A stretch of 55,093 nt of DNA from Clostridiales bacterium (GCA_012519835.1 JAAYPJ010000023.1:1-55093); one strand, 5' to 3'. Positions 17,083 to 27,325 are shown, counted from the stretch's first letter. Notes: generated by a model not told the origin, from the sequence alone. A program made the numbers and translations.

Positions 17083-17703
17083 TTATTTCGTTACTACACG
17101 ATTTATCGCATCTAATGTTGCTTTTACCACAGCAACCTCATAACTATTGCCTATTAGGCAGGACCCGCATAACCTCTGCTCAACACTGTCATTTATTCCT
17201 GTAATAACCACAAGTATGGCTTTATTATCAGGTGTAAATATAGTCCTTATATCTTCAAATGCAAAAGTATAATCACAATCATAATCGCATGCTTCCTCAA
17301 TTGTCTTTAAGGTTACATCTACCAGCATCCTGTCCCTATTTCTAATGGTATTCACCCCGGAAATAGTGTTCTCATAGACTTTGTCTGAATTCCTTATGCT
17401 TACCTTTATTGCTGCCTTTGAACCTAAAATATCACTGGAAACCCCTTCTAATTTTAGTCTGTGTTTTGTCTTTTTTAGGCCCTTATCCGAAATTTGTGCG
17501 ATACTTATTTTTTTATAATCTACGGGGATATCATAACTTGCTGCGAGGACTGATTGGATGTCCCGGGCTACTTGTTTCGCGCCTCTTGTATCATTAGAAA
17601 CAATATGTATCTCATGTATTTGATCGCTTTCGTTTGTAACAATTTTACAGGAAACAACTGAATCTATCATTTCTAAACTGTTTTCTATACTTAATAAATC
17701 CAT
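17083..17703 (-). CDS. conserved-looking hypothetical protein
   Basis: I do not recognise this 206-aa soluble protein. It has no signal peptide or membrane segment. The sequence alternates strand and helix, with an N-terminal part (KIVTNESDQIHEIHIVSND ... RGAKQVARDIQSVL) and a C-terminal part ending in a LCGSCLIGNSYEVAVVKAT motif that contains two Cys in CGSC. The ATG at 17703 is preferred because GGGGG lies six bases upstream; an in-frame ATG at 17721 has no such site. It lies upstream of the peptide and HD-GYP genes on the same strand and may share their transcript. Confidence 0.7.
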   Translation of the reverse strand: MDLLSIENSLEMIDSVVSCKIVTNESDQIHEIHIVSNDTRGAKQVARDIQSVLAASYDIPVDYKKISIAQISDKGLKKTKHRLKLEGVSSDILGSKAAIKVSIRNSDKVYENTISGVNTIRNRDRMLVDVTLKTIEEACDYDCDYTFAFEDIRTIFTPDNKAILVVITGINDSVEQRLCGSCLIGNSYEVAVVKATLDAINRVVTK

Positions 17704-17830
17704 AATATCCCCCATCTTCATTAAATTTTACTGTTGTTTAAATAATAGCACTATTTTACCATATATTCAACAAAATTTTACATTGCACCACTGAACTGGT
17801 AAAATCTAATGAAAATTATGGTATTTAACA

Positions 17831-17857
17831 AGGGCTGACCTTATTAGGGTCAGCCCT
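17831..17857 (-). terminator. stem-loop terminator after nifJ
   Basis: AGGGCTGACC and GGTCAGCCCT form a perfect 10-bp stem, 59 bases past the nifJ stop. On the minus strand it is followed by the moderately T-rich TGTTAAAT. Confidence 0.65.
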
Positions 17858-17916
17858 CACTGTATATTACTACATAACACAAACGATAACAAACTATCGG
17901 TAGATTGAAGCATACA

Positions 17917-20900
17917 TCAATACTCCATTTCCGCTAATTTCCTGTAAATTTCATATGTATCCCTGGCGTCCTTCTCCGCAGCATTGAACAATTCATCTGC
18001 CGAATCCGGGAACACATTCATGATTTGGGAATACCTAATCTCGCTATGGATATAATCTCTGAATGGCTTTGTCGGCTCTTTGGAATCCAATATGAATGGA
18101 TTCTTACCCTGTTCTTTTAATTCGGGGTTGAATCTGTATAGATACCAATATCCGGCTTCTACAGCCCTTTTTTGTTGTCTGACAGAGGCCCCCATGCCGG
18201 CCTTGATACCGTGACTGATACATGGAGCATAACAGATAATAAGTGACGGCCCTTTATAGGCTTCCGCCTCGGTAACTGCCCTTATGAAATGATTCATACT
18301 GGCACCGAGTGCTACCCTTGCTACATAAACATAGCCGTAAGTCATAGCCATTAAACCCAGGTCTTTTTTTCGTATTTTCTTGCCCGATGCCGCAAACTTG
18401 GCTACCGCGGCTGTGGGCGTCGCCTTGGAGGCCTGCCCACCGGTGTTCGAATATACTTCCGTATCCATCACCAAAATATTTATGTCCTCACCGGATGCGA
18501 TTACATGATCGAGTCCCCCATAACCTATATCATATGCCCATCCGTCTCCGCCTATTATCCATATGGATTTTTTGACTAAATGGTCCCTCCGTTCGGAAAT
18601 TTCCCTTATTATAGGATGTTCCATATTGTCAGGTGCATCCATCAATTGTAGGAGTTCCTCGGTGATTTCCTTGGTCTTCTCCCCATCTTCTTTGTTTGCT
18701 AACCATCGTCTGAACAAATTTTTATAGCTTTCATCCAGATCAGATTCCAGGCCTTCTTCCATCAGATCGGCTATTTTGCTCCTTGCCTGTTTAGAAGCTA
18801 AGGCCATACCGTAACCGAATTCCGCATTGTCTTCAAAGAGCGAATTCGCCCAGGAAGGCCCTTTGCCGGAGGGCAACGTCGAGTATGCAATGGCGGGAGC
18901 ACTGGCGCCCCAAATTGAGGAACAACCTGTTGAATTTGCAATCATCATTCTGTCGCCATAAAGTTGGGTGAGCAATTTTATATAGGCTGTTTCCCCGCAA
19001 CCGGGGCATGCACCGCTGAATTCCAAAAGTGGCATTGCAAATTGGCTCCCTTTTACAGTTTTCTTGTCCGCCAGGTTATCCTTATATTTTATATTGTTAA
19101 CAGCATATTCCCAGTTTTCCGCCTGCCTGACAATTTCCTTTCCCGCGTCCACCATAACCAATGCTTTTCCGGGTGCCGGACAGATATCCGCACAATTGGC
19201 GCACCCCGTACAGTCTAACGGGCTTATCTGAATACGATAGCCCAAACCCTCCAACCCTTTGCCTGTAGCCTCTACAGTTTCAAAGGTATCCGGTTTGTTC
19301 TGCATCTCTTCCTCATCTAGAAGAAAGGGTCTGATGGTGGCATGAGGACAAATGTAGGAACACTGGTTGCACTGGATGCATTTTTCTGTCTGCCATTGGG
19401 GCAATGTTACGGCGATCCCTCTTTTTTCATAGGATGTTGTTCCAAGGGGGAATGTCCCGTCTTCCATGCCTATGAAGGCGCTCACCGGCAGTTCGTCGCC
19501 TTCATGTCTTGCCATGGGCCTTTGTATATTTCTGACAAAGTCGGGTTCGTCCTTTATGGGTTTCGGGCGGACAGGGTCGTCCACACTTGCATCCTTCCAA
19601 TTAGCGGGAACATCCACCTTAACCAATTCGTTTGCCCCTCTTTCCACTGCTTCGTAATTCATTTTTACAATTCTTTCACCTTTTCTGCCGTAGGTGTCTG
19701 CTATGGCTTCTTTCAAATATTCAACAGCATCTTCCATCGGGATAATCTGTGCCAATTTAAAGAATGCAGATTGCATGATCATATTAATCCTGCCACCCAA
19801 TCCTATCTCCCTGGCGATGTTTACCGCATCAATGATATAAAAATTAATATTTTTATCGGCTATGGTTTTTCTGATAGTCGCCGGAATTTTACTCTCCAGT
19901 TCTTCTGCAGACCAGGAACAATTTAATACGAAGGTTCCATTTTCCTTTAGCCCTTTTAAAAGGTCATAATGGTAGACATAAGAACTGTTATGGCAAGCAA
20001 TAAAATCGGCGTTATAGATTAAATAAGGTGATTTTATGGGATTCTTACCAAATCTCAGATGGGATATGGTAGTACCGCCCGATTTTTTACTATCGTAGGA
20101 AAAATATGCCTGGGAATACAGGTCGGTTTTATCCCCTATAATTTTAACCGCTGTTTTGTTGGCCCCTACCGTGCCATCGGAACCCAGTCCCCAAAATTTA
20201 CAGCTGACGGTGCCTTCCGGCGTGGTTTCTATAATATCCCCTTCAGGAAGGGACGTATTGGTTACATCATCCACTATTCCGATGGTAAAACCGTCCTTCG
20301 GTTCATCATCTTTTAAATTATTGAATACGGCGATAATCTGGGAAGGGGTGGTATCTTTTGAACCCAGTCCATACCTTCCCCCAACAATTACGGGTTGATT
20401 GTCTTTTCCGTAAAACAGACTTCTGACATCCTTATAAAGAGGTTCACCCGATGACCCAGGTTCTTTTGTTCTATCCAATACTGCGATATTTTTTACTGTC
20501 TTTGGAAGCACATTAAAGAAATATTTCTCCGAGAAAGGCCTGTAAAGATGCACTTCTATAACACCAAGCTTTTCCCCTCTCTCGTTCAGATAGTCCACTA
20601 CCTCTTCTATTGTCTCACACACGGAGCCCATCGCAACAATGATGTTTTCCGCATCCTCTGCTCCGTAATAAACAAAAGGTTTATATTCCCTTCCTGTAAT
20701 TTTGCTAATTTCATCCATATAATTTGCAACTATGTCCGGAACCTTATCGTAAAATCTGTTTGCTGCTTCTCTGCCCTGAAAATAAATATCCGGGTTCTGT
20801 GCTGTTCCCCTGAGCACAGGATGCTCCGGATTTAATGCCCTATCCCTGAATTGTTTCAATTCCTCATAATCCAATAGCTCCGCCAGGTCTTTATATTCGA

Positions 20901-21456
20901 TAATGTCTACATTTTGAAATTCGTGGGATGTCCTAAAGCCATCGAAAAAGTGTAAAAACGGAACCCTGCTCTTGATGGCTGCCAGATGCGCTATTCCCGC
21001 TAAATCCACGATTTCTTGTACACTGGCGGAAGCCAACAGTGCAAACCCGGTCTGCCTGGTGGCCATCACGTCTTGGTGATCCCCGAATATGGATAGGGCA
21101 TGGGTTGCAACAGCCCTTGCACTGACATGAAACACAGCCGGAAGGAGCCCTCCGGCTATTTTGTACATATCCGGAATCATAAGGAGCAGTCCCTGGGAGG
21201 CGGTATATGTTGTAGTCAATGCCCCGGCCTGCAAAGAGCCGTGTACTGCCCCCGCTGCACCCGCTTCTGATTGAAGTTCTGCCACTCTTACCGATTGTCC
21301 GAATATATTTTTCTTGCCGTGAGCAGCCCATTCGTCTACACCCTCCGCCATGGGGGAAGACGGTGTAATAGGATATATAGCTGCCACCTCGGTAAAAGCA
21401 TAGGACATATGAGCAGCAGCTTCGTTACCGTCCATTGTTCTTCTTGTTCTATTCAT
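17917..21456 (-). CDS. nifJ: pyruvate:ferredoxin (flavodoxin) oxidoreductase
   Basis: This 1179-aa single-chain enzyme oxidises pyruvate with CoA to acetyl-CoA and CO2 and passes electrons to ferredoxin, the central step of anaerobic pyruvate metabolism. Domains in order are the pyruvate/thiamine domain (N-terminal), the middle gamma-like domain, a two [4Fe-4S] ferredoxin domain with CIQCNQCSYICPH and CTGCANCADICP, and the C-terminal thiamine pyrophosphate domain with GDGWAYDIGYGGLDHV. Length is normal for the family. GGAGAAGG precedes the ATG. It is transcribed alone: the upstream lysC gene has its own terminator, and a stem-loop follows nifJ. Confidence 0.96.
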   Translation of the reverse strand: MNRTRRTMDGNEAAAHMSYAFTEVAAIYPITPSSPMAEGVDEWAAHGKKNIFGQSVRVAELQSEAGAAGAVHGSLQAGALTTTYTASQGLLLMIPDMYKIAGGLLPAVFHVSARAVATHALSIFGDHQDVMATRQTGFALLASASVQEIVDLAGIAHLAAIKSRVPFLHFFDGFRTSHEFQNVDIIEYKDLAELLDYEELKQFRDRALNPEHPVLRGTAQNPDIYFQGREAANRFYDKVPDIVANYMDEISKITGREYKPFVYYGAEDAENIIVAMGSVCETIEEVVDYLNERGEKLGVIEVHLYRPFSEKYFFNVLPKTVKNIAVLDRTKEPGSSGEPLYKDVRSLFYGKDNQPVIVGGRYGLGSKDTTPSQIIAVFNNLKDDEPKDGFTIGIVDDVTNTSLPEGDIIETTPEGTVSCKFWGLGSDGTVGANKTAVKIIGDKTDLYSQAYFSYDSKKSGGTTISHLRFGKNPIKSPYLIYNADFIACHNSSYVYHYDLLKGLKENGTFVLNCSWSAEELESKIPATIRKTIADKNINFYIIDAVNIAREIGLGGRINMIMQSAFFKLAQIIPMEDAVEYLKEAIADTYGRKGERIVKMNYEAVERGANELVKVDVPANWKDASVDDPVRPKPIKDEPDFVRNIQRPMARHEGDELPVSAFIGMEDGTFPLGTTSYEKRGIAVTLPQWQTEKCIQCNQCSYICPHATIRPFLLDEEEMQNKPDTFETVEATGKGLEGLGYRIQISPLDCTGCANCADICPAPGKALVMVDAGKEIVRQAENWEYAVNNIKYKDNLADKKTVKGSQFAMPLLEFSGACPGCGETAYIKLLTQLYGDRMMIANSTGCSSIWGASAPAIAYSTLPSGKGPSWANSLFEDNAEFGYGMALASKQARSKIADLMEEGLESDLDESYKNLFRRWLANKEDGEKTKEITEELLQLMDAPDNMEHPIIREISERRDHLVKKSIWIIGGDGWAYDIGYGGLDHVIASGEDINILVMDTEVYSNTGGQASKATPTAAVAKFAASGKKIRKKDLGLMAMTYGYVYVARVALGASMNHFIRAVTEAEAYKGPSLIICYAPCISHGIKAGMGASVRQQKRAVEAGYWYLYRFNPELKEQGKNPFILDSKEPTKPFRDYIHSEIRYSQIMNVFPDSADELFNAAEKDARDTYEIYRKLAEMEY

Positions 21457-21512
21457 TTTCCTTCTCCTCTTGTGACGATTTTGTTATATTATGTTTATTA
21501 TTTTACTTTCAT

Positions 21513-21628
21513 ATAATAATCATGCACAGATGGGGAAAGATTAAAGGTGAAAAATAAAGATCGTTCGAATGAATTCGAACCTGCATTAATAATAATCATG
21601 CGCAAACGGAGGAAGATTAAATGTAAAT
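21513..21628. promoter_or_regulatory. direct repeat and palindrome upstream of nifJ
   Basis: Two imperfect copies of a 41-base sequence (core AATAATCATGC and AAGATTAAA) lie at 21513-21553 and 21588-21628. Between them is the palindrome GTTCGAATGAATTCGAAC (21563-21580), which has 8-bp arms. The block ends 57 bases before the nifJ start and probably holds its promoter and a regulator site. The remaining part of the 358-base gap carries the lysC terminator and family A repeats. Confidence 0.5.
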
Positions 21629-21654
21629 TAAAAAAGTGGACAAAAACGTCCACT
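21629..21654 (-). terminator. intrinsic terminator of the hom-lysC operon
   Basis: On the minus strand AGTGGAC pairs with GTCCACT across a 6-base loop and is followed by six T. Confidence 0.8.
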
Positions 21655-21717
21655 CATACAAATATACATATGTAATAATTGTCACCCTAAACGAATAGAT
21701 GAGCCCTGAACAACCTA

Positions 21718-21806
21718 GATCCTTCGCGGGTCAAACTTATTCTGCTCGTCTCAGGATGACATACCACATCGGACCGGACTTATTCTGTCCGTCTTGGATG
21801 ACAAAA
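21718..21806 (+). repeat. dispersed intergenic repeat, family A, copy 3 (one full, one partial)
   Basis: A full copy (GATCCTTCGCGGGTCAAAC ... CGTCTCAGGATGACA) is followed within 20 bases by a second, partial copy (TTATTCTGTCCGTCTTGGATGACA), which suggests tandem duplication of part of the element. It lies just downstream of lysC. Confidence 0.75.
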
Positions 21807-21814
21807 CCCTATAT

Positions 21815-23029
21815 TTATGCATCCAATTTAAATTTACTATGAAGCTCATTCACAGCTTCCACAGCTCTATAATCCTTAATTATACATGAAATTTTAATTT
21901 CGGATGTGCTTATCATTTCAAGGTTTATACCCAAATTATAAAGAGTTTCAAAAAACAGAGTTATTACCGAGGGGTCCCCCATTATCCCTGTTCCTACTAT
22001 AGACAATTTAACTACAGCATCATCGGATATAACTTCCTTCGCGTTTATTTCTTTACATATGTCTTTTGTTATATGTAAAGCCCTATTTAAATCCTGACTT
22101 TTAACTGAAAAAGAAATATCATTAACCGCGTTTCTGTGCACATTTTGGATTATCATATCTATCCCGATATTAGCCTCGCATATCTTTGAAAAGATATTAT
22201 AGGCTATGCCCGGCCTATCCGGCACCTCTAATATAGATATTTTGGCTATATCCCTATCTAAAGTTATCCCTCTGACTATGGCTTTTTCCATATCGACAGC
22301 CTCCCTTACATTTGTTCCCTCGCTGTTATTAAGACTCGACCTGACAGCTAGAGGCACATTAAAATTCCTGGCTATTTCAACAGCCCTCGGGTGAAGAACT
22401 TTAGCACCGAGTTTTGCCAATTCCAACATTTCATCATATGAAATATACTTCAAAAGTTTTGCCTTTGGAACTATCCTTGGATCAGTGGTATATATCCCGT
22501 CTACATCTGTATATATTTCGCATTTTTTTGCCCCGACCGCAGCCGCCAAAGCTACGGCGGTAGTATCCGAACCTCCGCGTCCCAGCGTCACTATATCTCC
22601 ATCACAATTTTCTCCCTGAAATCCCGCAACTATTACAATATTATCCTTTGATAACTCATTTTTTAACCTTTTCGTATCTATATTTTCTATACGTGCATTA
22701 TTATAACCGCTGTACACCAATATACCGCACTGTGAACCTGTCAATGAAATCGCATTATATCCCATGCATTGGATTGCCATAGCCAACAAGGACATGGACA
22801 CTTGTTCACCTGTCGATAAAAGCATATCCATCTCCCGCGGTGCAGGCTCAGCACATATTTCACAGGCCATACTGATTAAATTATCCGTAGTTTTCCCCAT
22901 CGCCGAAACTACTACAATCATTGAGTTCCCTAATAACTTGGTTTCAATAATGCGTTTTGCAACATTTTTAACTTTGTCTATGGTTTCTAAAGACGAACCG
23001 CCATATTTTTGCACAATAATGTCTTCCAT
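21815..23029 (-). CDS. lysC: aspartate kinase
   Basis: This 404-aa enzyme phosphorylates aspartate, the first step toward lysine, threonine and methionine. The kinase domain begins IIVQKYGGSS and carries the GFQGENCDGDIVTLGRGGSD region. Two ACT domains follow from about residue 260 (ISILEVPDRPGIAYNIFSKI and VKLSIVGTGIMGDPSVITLF) and normally bind end-product inhibitors. I chose the ATG at 23029 because GGGGGG lies eight to nine bases upstream; the ATG at 23035 is too close to it. It is the second gene of hom-lysC, divergent from thrCB. Being a stand-alone enzyme with hom and thr genes, it is likely threonine-controlled, which is inference. Confidence 0.94.
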   Translation of the reverse strand: MEDIIVQKYGGSSLETIDKVKNVAKRIIETKLLGNSMIVVVSAMGKTTDNLISMACEICAEPAPREMDMLLSTGEQVSMSLLAMAIQCMGYNAISLTGSQCGILVYSGYNNARIENIDTKRLKNELSKDNIVIVAGFQGENCDGDIVTLGRGGSDTTAVALAAAVGAKKCEIYTDVDGIYTTDPRIVPKAKLLKYISYDEMLELAKLGAKVLHPRAVEIARNFNVPLAVRSSLNNSEGTNVREAVDMEKAIVRGITLDRDIAKISILEVPDRPGIAYNIFSKICEANIGIDMIIQNVHRNAVNDISFSVKSQDLNRALHITKDICKEINAKEVISDDAVVKLSIVGTGIMGDPSVITLFFETLYNLGINLEMISTSEIKISCIIKDYRAVEAVNELHSKFKLDA

Positions 23030-23058
23030 AAACATGCCCCCCTTAATTAAAAACTGAG

Positions 23059-24342
23059 CTATACTACCAACTCATTGAAACTTTCTAAATTTAATTCCTG
23101 AATAAAACAATAATCTTCGGAATTTATCCTGGCATAGCAGGACCTGCCCTTTATCTCTAAATTTTCTATCAAATTGTTGATCTCCTGTCTGCTTATGTTT
23201 TGCAATATTAAAACTAAACTCTCTTCTCCCTTAACGAGTCTGTATTTCAGTTTATATTTGTTTATTGTCTTCAGAATAAAATCTGATTCCTTTTGGCTCT
23301 CCAAAAAAATTCTGAGATAATAATTGCTCAATATTTTAGGTGTATTGCTTGGTTTTCTTCTTCTTTCTATATCAATAGGGTTAAACTCTCCATTTATTAT
23401 ATCTATAATATCCGTAACTACAGCATTGCCGGTCGGATTTTTCCCGGCACCCTGGCCGTAAAATTGTAAATTGCCCACCACATCTCCATCGATAGATACA
23501 ATGTTAAAGGCATCGTTTACATTAGCCATGATAGAATTTGTATTTAACAGTACAGGTTCTACAGAAGCATCAAAATCAAGATCATTAGAATACGCACTGC
23601 CCACCAGTTTTATTGTCAATCCTAATTTCTTAAAAAAATCGATGTCAAACGCAGAAATGGAGGTTATTCCCCTACAATCAACATCTTCAAAAGTCACATT
23701 ATAACCAAAGGCTATAGATGATAAGATGGATATTTTTCTTGCCGCATCGTAGCCCTCAATATCGTCAGTCGGGTCAGCTTCCGCAAATCCTACCTTCCGG
23801 GCTAGGACTAAGGCCTCTTTGAAATCTAAACCCTCTTCTATCATTTTAGATAAAATAAAGTTAGTTGTTCCATTTAATATTCCTTTTATTTCTTTTATTT
23901 TATTAAATTTTATTAATTCCTTCAGAGGTTTAATTATTGGAATCCCACCGGCCACGCTGGCCTCAAATAAAATCCCTCTGTTATTTTTTTTAGCTAAATT
24001 AGTTAAACCCAAGAAATCATGGGACAAAACAGCCTTGTTAGCCGTTACTACATGTTTCCCGTTTTCCAGTGCCCTTGTTATATATGTATGAGCAGGCTCG
24101 ATTCCGCCTATCAGCTCAACAACTATATCAATATCAGGGTCATCCAGTATATCTGATGGATTATCTGTCAATACCTTACGGTCAACTATAGGATTCCTGT
24201 TTTTTTCTAAATCGTTAACTAATATTTTAGAAATTTCAACTGTTTTTTTGGTTTGCTCTTCTATAGCGGATTTCTTCTCTGAAAGTATTTCGCATACCCC
24301 TGATCCTACAGTTCCCAGGCCGAGTAATCCAATTTTAACCAT
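23059..24342 (-). CDS. hom: homoserine dehydrogenase
   Basis: This 427-aa enzyme reduces aspartate semialdehyde to homoserine. The N-terminal NAD(P)-binding motif is GLLGLGTVGSGV. The catalytic-domain signatures ANKAVLSHD and GILNGTTNFILSKM...ARKVGFAEADPTDDIEGYDAARK are present. A C-terminal ACT-like region starts near residue 345. AAGGAGAGG precedes the ATG. It is the first gene of the minus-strand hom-lysC pair, and shares a 148-base divergent control region with thrC. Confidence 0.94.
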   Translation of the reverse strand: MVKIGLLGLGTVGSGVCEILSEKKSAIEEQTKKTVEISKILVNDLEKNRNPIVDRKVLTDNPSDILDDPDIDIVVELIGGIEPAHTYITRALENGKHVVTANKAVLSHDFLGLTNLAKKNNRGILFEASVAGGIPIIKPLKELIKFNKIKEIKGILNGTTNFILSKMIEEGLDFKEALVLARKVGFAEADPTDDIEGYDAARKISILSSIAFGYNVTFEDVDCRGITSISAFDIDFFKKLGLTIKLVGSAYSNDLDFDASVEPVLLNTNSIMANVNDAFNIVSIDGDVVGNLQFYGQGAGKNPTGNAVVTDIIDIINGEFNPIDIERRRKPSNTPKILSNYYLRIFLESQKESDFILKTINKYKLKYRLVKGEESLVLILQNISRQEINNLIENLEIKGRSCYARINSEDYCFIQELNLESFNELVV

Positions 24343-24490
24343 CGTAAATCATCCTCTCCTTTTGTTGTCTGATAAAAAACACTTGTTTTTCTATGAAAAA
24401 CATTATATCATATAATATACCAGAATCGACATAACAATTATACCTTATTTTTAAAACTTTTCAAAATCTAACTTTTTGGGGGGAAATAGC

Positions 24491-25978
24491 ATGAAAAACA
24501 TAATGTATAACAGTACAAGAGGCGAAGACATTGACGTTTCTTCCATAGAAGCCCTCGTTAGGGGCATTGCCTATGACGGAGGGCTGTATGTGCCTACACG
24601 CTTTTACGATATTGGTGATTTGAATCGATTGATGGATTTGAGTTATAAAGACTTAGCTCTCGAAATTATCAGGGCCTTTTTCCCCGAATTTTCTGAAACA
24701 GAAATTTTGAATTATATAGAGGGCGCATATGATAATAAATTTAATACGTCTCAAATAGCACCTATAGTAAACACGGCCGGTGTTTATTTTTTGGAGCTTT
24801 TCCATGGCCCCACTTTAGCATTTAAAGATATGGCACTTACATTATTACCTTATCTGCTGATGGGGGCCAGTAAAAAAAACAATAATCCTGCCGAGATAGT
24901 AATACTTACCGCCACCTCCGGTGATACGGGAAAGGCGGCTCTTGAAGCTTTTAAGGATGTAAAAGGTACCAAAATAATTGTATTATTTCCCTCAGAGGGA
25001 GTAAGTGAAATTCAAAAAAGACAGATGATAACGCAGGAAGGAAACAATACATTTGTAATTGCTATAAAAGGATGCTTTGATGACGCTCAAAATGCTGTTA
25101 AACAAATATTTGCAGATAAAGAATTTAACAATATTGCTAAAAATAAGGGATATATCCTTTCTTCCGCAAATTCGATAAATGTCGGGAGATTGATACCCCA
25201 AACAGTATATTATTTTTACGCCTACCTGCAGATGTTGAAGACCGGCGCACTGACTGCAAAGGAGAAAATAAATATAGTCGTGCCCACCGGTAATTTCGGA
25301 AACATACTGGCGGCTTATTATTGTACCAAAATGGGGCTGCCGGTAAATAAATTAATCTGCGCCTCGAATGAAAATAATGTGCTTTATGATTTTTTTAAAA
25401 CCGGTATGTATGACAAACGAAGAACCTTGAGACCAACCATATCCCCATCTATGGATATTATTATTTCCAGCAACCTCGAAAGGCTTTTATATGACATAAG
25501 CGGTGAGGACGCAGAATTTGTCAGAAACATGATGAAAGACCTGAACGAAAAAGGATACTATGAGGTGTCCGATAGATTAAGGGATAACATGAATCTCTTT
25601 TATGGAGGGTATGCCGACGAATCCGATACACTTGCAGCTATTGAAGATGTGTACAACAAAAGTAACTATCTGATGGATACACATACAGCCGTTGCGTATT
25701 CCGTATATAAAAACTATTTTAATACAACGGGGGACAACACCAAAACAGTGGTGGCTTCTACCGCAAGCCCGTTTAAGTTTGCCCGAAGTGTGTGTGATGC
25801 ACTGAAAATGGACACAAAAAATGCCACAGATTTTGAACTGGTCAGACTGCTTTCCAATAAAACCGACATACCGATACCGTCCCCTATATATAATCTCGAA
25901 ACCAAACCGATTTTTCATAATATATTATGTGAAAAAGATGACGTTAGGGACACAATTAAAAATATTTTGGGAATCTAG
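24491..25978 (+). CDS. thrC: threonine synthase
   Basis: This 495-aa PLP enzyme converts O-phosphohomoserine to threonine. The PLP lysine lies in HGPTLAFKDMAL, with the phosphate-binding TATSGDTGKAALEAF; this is the longer class, typical of bacteria and fungi (N-terminal NSTRGED). I chose the ATG at 24491 because GGGGGG lies seven bases upstream; the in-frame start at 24476 lies before it. It is followed after ten bases by thrB. Confidence 0.95.
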   Translation: MKNIMYNSTRGEDIDVSSIEALVRGIAYDGGLYVPTRFYDIGDLNRLMDLSYKDLALEIIRAFFPEFSETEILNYIEGAYDNKFNTSQIAPIVNTAGVYFLELFHGPTLAFKDMALTLLPYLLMGASKKNNNPAEIVILTATSGDTGKAALEAFKDVKGTKIIVLFPSEGVSEIQKRQMITQEGNNTFVIAIKGCFDDAQNAVKQIFADKEFNNIAKNKGYILSSANSINVGRLIPQTVYYFYAYLQMLKTGALTAKEKINIVVPTGNFGNILAAYYCTKMGLPVNKLICASNENNVLYDFFKTGMYDKRRTLRPTISPSMDIIISSNLERLLYDISGEDAEFVRNMMKDLNEKGYYEVSDRLRDNMNLFYGGYADESDTLAAIEDVYNKSNYLMDTHTAVAYSVYKNYFNTTGDNTKTVVASTASPFKFARSVCDALKMDTKNATDFELVRLLSNKTDIPIPSPIYNLETKPIFHNILCEKDDVRDTIKNILGI

Positions 25979-25988
25979 GTGATACAAT

Positions 25989-26876
25989 ATGATAAAAATA
26001 ACGGTCCCCGCAACCACTGCAAATATAGGACCAGGGTTCGATTGTTTAGGAATGGCACTGAATCTGTATGCAGACATTACATTTGAGGAGATAGAGGAAG
26101 GTCTGGTAATTGAAGGTTGCCAACCCGAATACCAAAACGAAGATAATTTGATATATCAATCCATGTTAGGAATATTTAAAAAAGCAAGATATAGACACAG
26201 AGGTATAAAAATTACTATAAATAGTGACATACCTATATCCAGAGGCTTGGGCAGCAGTGCCGCCTGTATATTGGCAGGCATAATGGCCGCCAATGAAATA
26301 GCCGACGCCCGACTCACAAAACAGCAAATATTAAAAATTGCTACACAAATAGAAGGACACCCCGACAATGTTACGCCTGCCCTATTTGGCGGAATGATTG
26401 TATCGGTATACGATAACGATGAGGTATATTTCAGTAAAATACCTTTAAATGATTCCGTGGACTTTTATGCACTAATACCCAATTTTACGCTTTCAACTTC
26501 CCAGGCAAGGTCTGTCCTTCCGAAACAGATTTCTTTTGATGACGCCACATTTAATGTAGGCCGTGTTGCATTGATGATAGCTTCCTTCTTTAACGGCAGT
26601 TTAGACTTGTTAAATGTTTCTATAAAAGATAGGTTACATCAAAAATATAGGGGGGCATTGATCCATGAATATGACACCATAATGGAAAAACTCGATGATT
26701 TGCAAATAAAAGGGGCCTTTTTGAGCGGTGCCGGCCCTACAATAATAGCTATTGCAAATAAAGACGACAGCACGGTAGAACCCGCCATCACAAACATATT
26801 GCAAAGCCTGGAAAATCGTTGGTTGCTTAAGAAACTTTGTACAGAAATTAACGGGGCTATTGTCGGAAGGGGGTAA
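25989..26876 (+). CDS. thrB: homoserine kinase
   Basis: This 295-aa GHMP-family kinase makes O-phosphohomoserine for ThrC. The N terminus ITVPATTANIGPGFDCLGMAL, the ATP-binding PISRGLGSSAACILAG and the C-terminal LSGAGPTIIAIA are typical. GGTGATACAAT lies between the thrC stop and this ATG. It lies in an operon with thrC and pheB. Confidence 0.95.
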   Translation: MIKITVPATTANIGPGFDCLGMALNLYADITFEEIEEGLVIEGCQPEYQNEDNLIYQSMLGIFKKARYRHRGIKITINSDIPISRGLGSSAACILAGIMAANEIADARLTKQQILKIATQIEGHPDNVTPALFGGMIVSVYDNDEVYFSKIPLNDSVDFYALIPNFTLSTSQARSVLPKQISFDDATFNVGRVALMIASFFNGSLDLLNVSIKDRLHQKYRGALIHEYDTIMEKLDDLQIKGAFLSGAGPTIIAIANKDDSTVEPAITNILQSLENRWLLKKLCTEINGAIVGRG

Positions 26877-26884
26877 ATTGATAG

Positions 26885-27325
26885 ATGAAAGAGAGTAGTT
26901 TTTTAATAATAGATAAGGAAATACTGCCGGATATATTTGAAAAGGTTGTGGAAGCTAAGGTATTATTAAAAATCGGCAAAGTTAAAAGTGTAACAGAGGC
27001 TGTAAAACAAGTCGGAATCAGCAGGAGTGCATTTTATAAATATAAGGATTATGTACATCCGCTTACCGACGGGCCTGTAGGCAAGAAGGTTGCACTGTCT
27101 TTTCTTTTGAGTCACAAGACAGGGGTATTGTCCAATGTACTACAAATAATATCCCGTAATAATTGTAATATTCTTACCATTAACCAGGAACCGCCTGTCA
27201 ACAATATTGCCAGTGTAAACATGGTATTTGACATTACCCATATCGAAAAAAAGATGGAAGACATAATCTGTGAAATAGAAACCGTCGAAGGTGTAGAAAG
27301 ACTGGAACTTGTTGCAATGGAATAA
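26885..27325 (+). CDS. pheB: ACT domain protein PheB (UPF0735)
   Basis: This 146-aa protein has an N-terminal helix-turn-helix-like part ([23 protein letters not shown]) and a C-terminal ACT domain ([28 protein letters not shown]), the layout of the UPF0735/PheB family. ACT domains bind amino acids. The gene often lies beside hom or thrB in Firmicutes, as here where it is the third gene of thrC-thrB-pheB. A regulatory role in threonine or aromatic amino acid metabolism is likely but not proven. Confidence 0.88.
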   Translation: MKESSFLIIDKEILPDIFEKVVEAKVLLKIGKVKSVTEAVKQVGISRSAFYKYKDYVHPLTDGPVGKKVALSFLLSHKTGVLSNVLQIISRNNCNILTINQEPPVNNIASVNMVFDITHIEKKMEDIICEIETVEGVERLELVAME

